Below, one piece after another: positions 1-5,575 of a stretch of DNA of 7,053 nt. The DNA comes from Candidatus Galloscillospira excrementavium (lineage in GTDB: Bacteria > Bacillota > Clostridia > Oscillospirales > Oscillospiraceae), in the NCBI GenBank assembly GCA_018711785.1, contig DVHW01000181.1, positions 1 to 7,053 of the forward strand, written 5' to 3'. The notes below the pieces were generated by a model. It was not told where the DNA came from, made no database searches, and saw nothing but the letters and a program-made list of their open reading frames with translations. The position numbers and the translations under genes are program-made. How positions within the stretch are numbered: position 1 is the first letter of the stretch; every line of letters starts with the position of its first letter.

Positions 1-1
1 G

Positions 2-256
2 GAGGCCCCCATGGAGAGCGCCGTGCCCACGGCGAGCGCGCCCCCCGCGGAGAGCGCCCCGCCCACGGAGACCGTCCCCACGGCGGAGCCCACCCCCACC
101 GCAACGGATGGCGCCGTTCAGCCCACCGACCCCGGAACCGCGGTGACCCCGCCCCCGGCGGAGCAGACCGCCCCGCCCACCGACGCCGGGACGGCCCCGG
201 CGGAGCAGGAGATCGGGCAGCAGATCCAGGAGGCGGAGGGCGGAAATGCAGACTAA
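2..256 (+). CDS. C-terminal Pro/Thr/Glu-rich tail of an unidentified, probably secreted or surface protein (5' partial)
   Basis: This frame is open from base 2 to the TAA at 254-256, so I read it as the 3' end of a gene that begins outside the window. The visible part is low complexity: Ala, Pro, Thr and Glu dominate, with repeated units such as ESAVPT, ASAPPA and ESAPPT, and it ends in a more polar Glu/Gln-rich stretch (EIGQQIQEAEGGNAD). Such tails are typical of extracytoplasmic linkers or of the C-termini of clostridial cell-wall enzymes. No catalytic domain is visible, so the function is unknown. An ATG at 11 has a GGAGG six bases before it, which could mimic a start, but the codons upstream (Glu-Ala-Pro) continue the composition and there is no signal peptide. 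The stop lies inside the next gene, an 11-base overlap, so it is probably translated and transcribed with the dltA-like gene. Confidence 0.6.
   Translation, partial: EAPMESAVPTASAPPAESAPPTETVPTAEPTPTATDGAVQPTDPGTAVTPPPAEQTAPPTDAGTAPAEQEIGQQIQEAEGGNAD
14..67 (+). repeat. Imperfect 18-bp tandem repeats coding a hexapeptide
   Basis: Three in-frame 18-base units (14-31, 32-49, 50-67) encode ESAVPT, ASAPPA and ESAPPT. Units 1 and 3 differ at only two bases. Degenerate versions continue downstream (ETVPTA and related). The array codes a flexible Pro-rich tail, and its copy number could vary between strains. Confidence 0.6.
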
Positions 257-1763
257 TGTCCTGGAGTACTTAGAGCAGACCGCCCCCCAGGTGCCGGAGA
301 AGCTGGCCTTCTCCAACGGCACCGAGGGCATGACCTTCCGGGAGGTCTACGACCAGGCCCGGGCCATCGGCAGCACCCTCCTCTCCCTGGGGGCGGAGCG
401 GGAGGCGGTGGTGGTCTTTATGGAGAAGCACCCCCGCACCGTCACCGCCTTTTTCGGGGCGGTGTACGCCGGGTGCTTCTACGTGCCCATCGACGCCGAG
501 ATGCCCCGCTTCCGGGTGGAGCTGATTTTGCAGCAGCTGAAGCCCCGTTTCGTCCTCTGCGACGACAAGACCCGCCCCCTGGCCGAGGAGCTGAAGGGGG
601 AGGCCCGCCTCCTCTCCTACGAGGAGGCGGCGTCTGGGCCCATCGACCCGGCCGCCCTGGCCGCCGTCCGGGACAGCGCCCTGGACACCGACCCCATCTA
701 CATCGTCTTTACCTCCGGCTCCACCGGGGTGCCCAAGGGGGTGGCGGCTTGCCACCGCTCGGTCATCGACTACATCGAGCAGCTCTCCCGCGTGCTGGGC
801 TTCAGCCGGGAGACCGTCTTCGGCAACCAGACCCCCCTCTACTTCGACGCCTGCCTCAAGGAGCTCTACCCCACCCTCAAGTTCGGGGCCACCACCTACC
901 TCATCCCCAAGTCCCTCTTCATGTTCCCGGTGAAGCTGGTGGAGTACCTGAACGAGCACCGCATCAACACCATCTGCTGGGTGGTGTCCGCCCTGACCAT
1001 GATCTCGGGCTTCAAGGTGCTGGAAAAGCACGTGCCCCAGTACCTCCACACCGTGGCCTTCGGCAGCGAGATGTTCCCCATCCGCCAGCTCAAGCTCTGG
1101 CGCGCCGCCCTGCCCAGCGCCCGGTTTGTCAACCTCTACGGCCCCACCGAGGCCACCGGCATGTCCTGCTGGTTCGAGGTGGACCGGGACTTTTCCGACG
1201 ACGAGATCCTCCCCGTGGGCCGGCCCTTCCGCAACACCGGGGTGCTCCTGCTGGACGAGCAGGGCCGCCCGGCCGCGCCGGGGCAGGTGGGGGAGATCTG
1301 CCTGCGGGGCACCTGCCTGACCCTGGGCTACTACGGGGACTTTGCCCGCACCCACGAGGCCTTTGTCCAGAACCCCCTCAACGACAAGTACCCCGAGCTC
1401 ATCTACCGCACCGGGGACCTGGGCCGGTACAACGAGCGGGGGGAGCTGGTGTTCCTCTCCCGGAAGGACAACCAGATCAAGCACGTGGGCCACCGCATCG
1501 AGCTGGGAGAGGTGGAGGTGGTGGCCTGCATGGACGAGGCGGTCCGGGCGGCCTGCTGCCTCTACGACGGGGAGAAGAAGCGGCTTCTCCTCTGCTACGA
1601 GGGGGAGGCCGAGCCTGCCGAGCTGGCTAAGAGCCTGCGCGCCAAGCTGCCCCCCTATATGGCCCCCAACGGCATCCACCGGCTGGAGGCCCTGCCCCGC
1701 ACCCCCAACGGAAAGATGGACCGCCGGGCCCTGCTGGAGCGGGCCCGGAACGGGACGCTGTAA
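246..1763 (+). CDS. dltA: DltA-like amino-acid adenylating ligase (AMP-binding family)
   Basis: This 505-residue cytosolic enzyme of the ANL superfamily should activate an amino acid with ATP and load it onto the carrier protein encoded next. The core motifs are intact and in order: P-loop A3 FTSGSTGVPKG (155-165); pocket Asp201 in YFDACL, the usual ligand of an alpha-amino group; A5 NLYGPTEAT (296-304); A7 YRTGDLGRY (387-395); hinge and A8 DNQIKHVGHRIELGEVE (408-424); and C-terminal A10 PNGK with catalytic Lys490. The length matches DltA (about 500). Position 273, in AFGSE, is Gly where Bacillus DltA has the Cys of its FCGE motif, so D-alanine specificity is uncertain. The ATG at 246 overlaps the upstream stop and has GGAGGG five bases before it. 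Generic ligase activity is secure; the dltA symbol rests on the A-C-B-D neighbourhood and is by analogy. Confidence 0.85.
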   Translation: MQTNVLEYLEQTAPQVPEKLAFSNGTEGMTFREVYDQARAIGSTLLSLGAEREAVVVFMEKHPRTVTAFFGAVYAGCFYVPIDAEMPRFRVELILQQLKPRFVLCDDKTRPLAEELKGEARLLSYEEAASGPIDPAALAAVRDSALDTDPIYIVFTSGSTGVPKGVAACHRSVIDYIEQLSRVLGFSRETVFGNQTPLYFDACLKELYPTLKFGATTYLIPKSLFMFPVKLVEYLNEHRINTICWVVSALTMISGFKVLEKHVPQYLHTVAFGSEMFPIRQLKLWRAALPSARFVNLYGPTEATGMSCWFEVDRDFSDDEILPVGRPFRNTGVLLLDEQGRPAAPGQVGEICLRGTCLTLGYYGDFARTHEAFVQNPLNDKYPELIYRTGDLGRYNERGELVFLSRKDNQIKHVGHRIELGEVEVVACMDEAVRAACCLYDGEKKRLLLCYEGEAEPAELAKSLRAKLPPYMAPNGIHRLEALPRTPNGKMDRRALLERARNGTL

Positions 1764-1797
1764 AAACGATGCGATCTGCGGAAAGGATTGAAACAAG

Positions 1798-2028
1798 ATG
1801 GAACAACTGCTCTCCGTCCTCAAGGAGCTCCACCCCGAGGTGGATTTTGACACCGCCGACGGCCTGGTGACCAGCGGGGTGCTCACCTCCCTGGACATCA
1901 TCGCCCTCATCGCCGAGATCAACGCCGCCTTCGACGTGGAGGTCCCGGCCGAGGAGATCATCCCCGAGAACTTCGACTCCGCCAAGACCATCTGGGCCAT
2001 GGTGGAGCGCCTGATGGACGAGGACTGA
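1798..2028 (+). CDS. dltC: DltC-like acyl/aminoacyl carrier protein
   Basis: This 76-residue acidic protein has the length and helical pattern of a stand-alone carrier protein. Ser31, in the segment GVLTSLDIIALI (27-38), is the expected phosphopantetheine attachment site at the start of helix II. The residue before it is Thr30, not the Asp of the usual DSL motif; the Leu and Asp that follow are kept. It should receive the activated amino acid from the ligase encoded 34 bases upstream and present it as a thioester to the MBOAT protein. The ATG at 1798 is preceded by a moderate GAAAGGA at 1781-1787. The protein is the right size for DltC (about 78), and its place between ligase and MBOAT genes fits, although in Bacillus and Staphylococcus the order is A-B-C-D. 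A phosphopantetheinyl transferase is not encoded in this window. Confidence 0.85.
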   Translation: MEQLLSVLKELHPEVDFDTADGLVTSGVLTSLDIIALIAEINAAFDVEVPAEEIIPENFDSAKTIWAMVERLMDED

Positions 2029-2033
2029 GAAAA

Positions 2034-2077
2034 CAAACCAGCCGCAGGGGACGCCGCTGTCCTCTGCGGCCTGTTTG
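2034..2077 (+). promoter_or_regulatory. Strong intercistronic hairpin between dltC-like and dltB-like genes
   Basis: Bases 2041-2052 pair with 2059-2070 in a 12-bp stem with one G-U pair and a six-base loop. A further five pairs (2034-2038 with 2073-2077) extend it beyond a 2x2 internal loop. The hairpin ends where the dltB-like ribosome-binding site GAGG (2077-2080) begins. It is flanked by A-rich sequence on the left and only a short CTGTTT on the right, so it is a weak candidate for full termination. An attenuator, RNA-processing site or translation-control element is more likely. The structure is read directly from the sequence; the role is inference. Confidence 0.6.
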
Positions 2078-2086
2078 AGGTGACAC

Positions 2087-3679
2087 ATGAGTTTTACGAG
2101 CGGTATTTTTTTGCTCTTTTTTGCCGTGCTGCTGGTGGTCTACTACCTCATCCCCCGGCGGCACCAGTGGAAGCTCCTGCTGCTGGCGAGCTACCTGTTC
2201 TACGCCTTCGCCGGGTGGAGCGCGGTGTGTTACCTGCTGGCGACCACCGTCACCACCTGGCTCTCCGCCCGGCAGATCGGAAAGCACTACGGTGTCCAGG
2301 CCCAGTGGCTGGCCGAGCACAAGGGCACCTCCACCCGGGAGGAGCGGAAGGCCTACAAGGCGGGCATCAAGTCCCGGGCCAGGCGGTGGATGCTCTTCGG
2401 CATCCTCTTCAACTTCGGTATGCTGGCGGTGGTGAAGTACACCGACTTCGTCCTGGGCAACGTCAACGGCCTGCTCGCCCTGTTCGGCGGCGGCCAGGTG
2501 CCCCTGCCCCACTTCCTGCTGCCCATGGGCATCTCCTTCTACATCTTCCAGTCCATGGGCTACCTGCTGGACGTCTACCGGGCCAAGTACCCCGCCGAGC
2601 CCGGCCTGGGCAGGACGGCCCTCTTCGTTTCCTTCTTCCCCCAGCTCATCCAGGGACCCATCAGCCGCTTTGACGACCTGGCCCCCACCCTCTTTGCCGA
2701 ACACCGGTGGGACGGGGCCGCGGTGGGCCTGGGCCTCCAGCGGATGCTGTGGGGCTATTTCAAGAAGATGGTGGTGGCCGACCGGCTGATGGCGGTGGTC
2801 AACACCCTCTCCGGCTCCCCGGAGGAGTACCAGGGCCTCTATGTGCTGGTGCTCATGGTGGTCTACGCGGTGACCCTGTATGCCGACTTCACCGGCGGCA
2901 TCGACATCACCATCGGCGTGGCCCAGACCCTGGGGGTGGAGGTGACCGAGAACTTCCAGCGGCCCTTCTTCTCCAAGAACACCGCCGAGTACTGGCGCCG
3001 GTGGCACATCACCATGGGCTCCTGGTTCCGGGACTACATCTTCTACCCCGCCTCGGTGTCCAAGCCCATGATGCGCCTGACCCAGTGGTGCCGGGGAAAG
3101 TTCGGCATGGGGGCGGCCAAGCGGGTGTCCGCCTACCTCGTGACCATGCTGACCTGGTTCGTCACCGGCATCTGGCACGGGGCCAGTTGGAACTTCATCG
3201 TCTGGGGCCTTTTGAACGGGGTCATCATCCTGGTCTCCCAGGAGCTCACCCCCCTCTACCAGCGCTTCCACGCCCGTTTCCCCCGCCTGGGGGCCACCTT
3301 CGGCTACCGGCTGTTCCAGGTGGGGCGCACCTTCCTGCTGATGAGCGCCGTGCGGGTGCTGGACTGCTACCGGGACGTGCCTGTCACCTTCCGGGCGGTG
3401 GGCAGCATCTTCACCGAGTTCAACCCCGCCATCCTCTGGGACGGCTCCCTCCTCACCCTGGGGGCCAGCGGGGCCGACTGGGTGGTGGCAGGCTGCGGCG
3501 TGGTGCTCATGCTGTGTGTCAGCCTCCTGAGCCGGCGGGAGCCCCTCCGCGCCCGGCTGGCCCTGCGGCCCCTGGCCCTGCGGTGGACCCTGTTCGGCCT
3601 TCTGTTCCTGGCTATCGTGGTCTTCGGGGCCTACGGCGTGGGATATGACGCAAACCAGTTCATCTACAACCAGTTCTGA
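2087..3679 (+). CDS. dltB: MBOAT-family acyltransferase, DltB-like, with C-terminal Tyr hexapeptide
   Basis: This 530-residue polytopic membrane protein belongs to the membrane-bound O-acyltransferase family. It is expected to take the aminoacyl group from the carrier protein in the cytosol and deliver it outside. Family landmarks are present: LPMGISFYIFQSMGYLLDVYR (145-165, N-terminal core), FPQLIQGPISR (184-194), YWRRWHITMGSWFRDYIFYP (302-321, with His307) and WHGASWNFIVWGLLNG (363-378), in which His364 is the expected catalytic His. The protein is longer than typical DltB (about 400), because extra membrane segments follow the catalytic region, as in AlgI/PatA-type MBOATs. It ends exactly in FIYNQF (525-530), resembling the Tyr-centred acyl-shuttle hexapeptide that some MBOATs carry themselves in place of a separate DltX. 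The ATG at 2087 has GAGG at 2077-2080. The next gene's ribosome-binding site overlaps the stop codon. Confidence 0.88.
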   Translation: MSFTSGIFLLFFAVLLVVYYLIPRRHQWKLLLLASYLFYAFAGWSAVCYLLATTVTTWLSARQIGKHYGVQAQWLAEHKGTSTREERKAYKAGIKSRARRWMLFGILFNFGMLAVVKYTDFVLGNVNGLLALFGGGQVPLPHFLLPMGISFYIFQSMGYLLDVYRAKYPAEPGLGRTALFVSFFPQLIQGPISRFDDLAPTLFAEHRWDGAAVGLGLQRMLWGYFKKMVVADRLMAVVNTLSGSPEEYQGLYVLVLMVVYAVTLYADFTGGIDITIGVAQTLGVEVTENFQRPFFSKNTAEYWRRWHITMGSWFRDYIFYPASVSKPMMRLTQWCRGKFGMGAAKRVSAYLVTMLTWFVTGIWHGASWNFIVWGLLNGVIILVSQELTPLYQRFHARFPRLGATFGYRLFQVGRTFLLMSAVRVLDCYRDVPVTFRAVGSIFTEFNPAILWDGSLLTLGASGADWVVAGCGVVLMLCVSLLSRREPLRARLALRPLALRWTLFGLLFLAIVVFGAYGVGYDANQFIYNQF

Positions 3680-3691
3680 GGAGAAATCGCT

Positions 3692-4777
3692 GTGAGCAAA
3701 CGGAAAAAGGCGGTCCTCACGGGCATCGCCGCCATTCTCGTCCTGGCCGTGGCCCTGGGGCTGCTCCAGGAGCTGCTGCGGCCCAAATACGGCTACGGCA
3801 ACATCCCCGAGGGCACCCTCATCGCCGACTACTACGACGAGGCGGGGGACCACGACGTCATCTTCATCGGGGACTGCGAGGTCTATGAGAACTTCTCCCC
3901 CATCACCCTCTGGGAGGAGCAGGGCATCACCAGCTACATCCGGGGCAGCGCCCAGCAGCTCATCTGGCAGTCCTACTACCTGCTGGAGGACACCCTGCGC
4001 TACGAAACGCCCGACGTGGTGGTCTTTAACGTCCTCTCCATGCAGTACGGCGAGCCCCAGAGCGAGGCGTATAACCGCCTGAACCTGGACGGCATGCGCC
4101 TGTCCGCCTCCAAAATCAAGGCCGTCCTGGCCTCCATGACCGAGGAGGAGAGCTTCTGGAGCTACCTCTTCCCCCTCCTGCGCTACCACGACCGGTGGAG
4201 TGAGCTCACCGCCCGGGACGTGACCGGGATGTTCCACACCGAGTCTCTCTCCCACAACGGCTTCCTCATGCGGGTGGACGTGCGAGCGGCGGAGAACATC
4301 CCCAATCCCCGGCCCCTGGGAAACTACGACTTTGCCGACGTGTGCTGGGAGTACCTGGAGAAGATGGCCGACCTGTGCGAGGAGCGGGGCATCGAGCTCA
4401 TTCTCATCAAGGCCCCCAGCCTCTACCCCCACTGGTACGACGAGTGGGACGCGCAGATCGCCGCCTGGGCGGAGGAAAAGGGCCTGCGGTACTTGAATTT
4501 TCTCTCCATGACTGATACAATCGGTCTTGACTTCAGTACCGACACCTACGACGGCGGCCTCCACCTGAACCTGGCCGGCGCGGAGAAGCTCTCCTCCTGG
4601 TTCGGGGAGTACCTGGCGGAGGAGGTGGGCCTGACGGGCCACCGGGGCGAGGAGGCCCTGGAGGCGCTCTGGCAGGCCAAGTGCGACCGCTACTACGCCA
4701 TGGAGGCCGACCAGCTCCGGGAGCTGGAGGAGTACGGCTACCTGAAGAGCTACGGCGCGAGGGCGCCGGAGGAGTAA
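3692..4777 (+). CDS. DltD-like membrane-anchored SGNH-fold protein with Cys in place of the nucleophilic Ser
   Basis: This 361-residue protein starts with a basic segment and one membrane helix (about 7-26), so the rest is probably outside the cell. An SGNH/GDSL-hydrolase-like domain follows: block I is VIFIGDCEVYENFSP (56-70), with Cys62 where the family has Ser; block II Gly is in IRGSA (83-87); a VFNV strand with Asn113 may be block III; and DGGLHLN (287-293) supplies a candidate catalytic Asp287 and His291, spaced four residues apart, not the usual three. Its place after an MBOAT gene argues that it is the terminal acyltransferase, equivalent to DltD, moving the acyl group to an envelope acceptor. 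About 50 charged, probably helical residues (312-361) follow the core. The start is GTG at 3692, with GAGGAG overlapping the dltB-like stop codon. Similar proteins beside MBOAT genes are usually called SGNH/GDSL hydrolases in Clostridia. The acceptor is unknown. Confidence 0.75.
   Translation: MSKRKKAVLTGIAAILVLAVALGLLQELLRPKYGYGNIPEGTLIADYYDEAGDHDVIFIGDCEVYENFSPITLWEEQGITSYIRGSAQQLIWQSYYLLEDTLRYETPDVVVFNVLSMQYGEPQSEAYNRLNLDGMRLSASKIKAVLASMTEEESFWSYLFPLLRYHDRWSELTARDVTGMFHTESLSHNGFLMRVDVRAAENIPNPRPLGNYDFADVCWEYLEKMADLCEERGIELILIKAPSLYPHWYDEWDAQIAAWAEEKGLRYLNFLSMTDTIGLDFSTDTYDGGLHLNLAGAEKLSSWFGEYLAEEVGLTGHRGEEALEALWQAKCDRYYAMEADQLRELEEYGYLKSYGARAPEE
4493..4521 (+). promoter_or_regulatory. Sigma-A-type promoter embedded in the dltD-like gene
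   Basis: A TTGAAT -35 box (4493-4498) is followed after exactly 17 bases by TACAAT (4516-4521), with an extended -10 TG at 4513-4514. Transcription would begin near 4528, about 275 bases before the lipoprotein start at 4804. The stretch 4493-4540 is clearly AT-richer than the surrounding gene and uses codons rare here (TTG, AAT, TTT, ACT, GAT, ACA, GGT, CTT, AGT), as if codon choice had been shaped by the promoter. This is a consensus match only; activity is inferred. Confidence 0.5.
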
Positions 4778-4803
4778 CCGCTTTGACAAAAAGGAGACAG
4801 ACC

Positions 4804-5427
4804 ATGAAAAAGATATTCGCCCTGCTTTTGGCGGCCGCCCTGCTGACTGTGAGCCTGACGGCGTGCAGCTCCGACGGCTCTGCCGACGCCACCCCCACCC
4901 CGACCCAGCCCCAGGCCACCGAGAACGTGGACGCCACGCCCGCCCCCACGGAGGACGGCGGTGAGACCGAGACCACCCCCGCCCCGGACCGGGGCCCTGC
5001 CCCCGAGGTCACCGAGGGGAGCAAGTACACCTTCGTCTACCAGGGGGCCAAGCTCCCCATGAACCAGGAGGCCAGCGCCCTGCTGGAGTGGCTGGGGGAG
5101 CCGGAGAGCTACTTCGAGGCCGCCAGCTGCGCCTTTGAGGGCCTGGACAAGACCTATACTTATGCCGACTTTGAACTGGTCACCTACCCCAACGGGGACC
5201 AGGACTTCATCTCGGACATCTACATCACCGCCCCCGGTGTCACCACCCCCGAGGGCATCGGCGTGGGCTCTACCAAGGCGGAGATGGAGGCGGCCTACGG
5301 CACCGACTACACCGAGAACCTCGGCCGATATACTTACACGGACGGGGACACCCAGCTCTGCTTCTTCATCGTGGACGGCGCGGTGTCCTATGTGGAGTAC
5401 ATCGCCATCACCGGCCTGCTGGGCTGA
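4804..5427 (+). CDS. Secreted lipoprotein with Thr/Pro-rich linker and duplicated small domain
   Basis: This 207-residue protein has a lipoprotein signal: a basic MKK start, a hydrophobic stretch and lipobox LTAC with Cys21, so it should be lipid-anchored on the outer face of the membrane. Residues 28-70 form a flexible Thr/Pro/Glu-rich spacer. The rest (about 74-207) looks like two related halves. Each has a short helix ending in LGEP or YGTD, then a YTY strand (118-120, 176-178), then further strands ending in FISDIYIT or VSYVEYIAI. The layout recalls tandem BLIP/BamE-like folds, but I cannot assign a family. Cys109 and Cys186 could form a disulfide. The ATG at 4804 has AAGGAG at 4791-4796; the frame is open further upstream, but only this start gives a signal peptide. 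The gene lies 26 bases after the dltD-like gene, so it may serve the acylation system as partner or sensor; this is inference. Confidence 0.8.
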   Translation: MKKIFALLLAAALLTVSLTACSSDGSADATPTPTQPQATENVDATPAPTEDGGETETTPAPDRGPAPEVTEGSKYTFVYQGAKLPMNQEASALLEWLGEPESYFEAASCAFEGLDKTYTYADFELVTYPNGDQDFISDIYITAPGVTTPEGIGVGSTKAEMEAAYGTDYTENLGRYTYTDGDTQLCFFIVDGAVSYVEYIAITGLLG

Positions 5428-5450
5428 GCCGGCAGCCATACGACAAATAG

Positions 5451-5490
5451 CAGCGCCCCCGGCGCGGCACTCGCCGCGCCGGGGGCGCTC
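5451..5490 (+). terminator. Long GC hairpin after the lipoprotein gene, probable terminator
   Basis: Bases 5452-5467 pair perfectly with 5474-5489 (16 bp; 17 bp if C5468-G5473 closes a four-base loop). It lies 24 bases after the lipoprotein stop and before the dpaA leader, which is the right place to end the upstream unit. No T-run follows on the + strand, only CTCTGCG; on the - strand the flank is TATTTG, also weak. It may be a U-less terminator, an mRNA 3' stabiliser or a dispersed palindromic repeat. Confidence 0.55.
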
Positions 5491-5494
5491 TGCG

Positions 5495-5527
5495 TCCGCC
5501 CGCCATGCACCTCCCCCGCCGGGCGGA
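5495..5527 (+). other. Secondary hairpin in the dpaA leader
   Basis: Bases 5495-5502 pair with 5520-5527 (8 bp, 17-base loop), just after the main hairpin and about 48 bases before the dpaA start. With such GC-rich DNA a chance stem is possible; no regulatory role is established. I see no convincing promoter elsewhere in 5428-5575. Confidence 0.25.
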
Positions 5528-5575
5528 ATAAGATGGGATAGTCCCGACTGGACGCGGAGATGGGGAGGAGAGACC

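Noticed and set aside
11..256. Stand-alone 81-residue gene starting at the ATG at 11 behind GGAGG
   Set aside because: The frame is open upstream, the composition continues across the ATG and there is no signal peptide; a truncated longer gene fits better.
473..1630. 385-codon + strand frame inside the dltA-like gene
   Set aside because: It is an out-of-frame shadow rich in Arg, Pro and Gly, with no domain signal.
246..2028. Fragment of a nonribosomal peptide synthetase (adenylation domain plus carrier)
   Set aside because: The two are separate complete genes with no condensation or thioesterase domain, and they are followed by MBOAT and SGNH genes, which is a Dlt-like layout.
270..2036. 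588-codon open frame on the - strand opposite the dltA-like gene
   Set aside because: This is the same GC-bias artefact; the + strand carries the full set of adenylation motifs.
4783..4788. TTGACA, a perfect -35 hexamer, just before the lipoprotein gene
   Set aside because: No -10 box follows; the next bases are the ribosome-binding site and the start codon.
1958..4789. 943-codon open frame on the - strand, opposite the dltB-like and dltD-like genes
   Set aside because: The translation is a low-complexity Gly/His/Gln/Val-rich product with no recognisable motif, and it runs antisense to genes with clear family motifs. Strong GC bias at third positions removes stops from the opposite strand.
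4681..4803. Earlier start for the lipoprotein gene
   Set aside because: It would overlap the dltD-like gene by about 100 bases and bury the signal peptide and lipobox; the ATG at 4804 has a good ribosome-binding site.
5155..5160. TATACT, a -10-like box inside the lipoprotein gene
   Set aside because: The nearest -35-like sequence is only 14 bases away, and the bases are explained by the YTY coding repeat seen again at 5329-5334.
5534..5542. TG-G-GATAGT, an extended -10-like sequence before dpaA
   Set aside because: The hexamer matches only 4 of 6 positions and has no -35 box at 16-18 bases upstream. A sporulation sigma factor is more likely for dpaA, and its boxes could not be identified.
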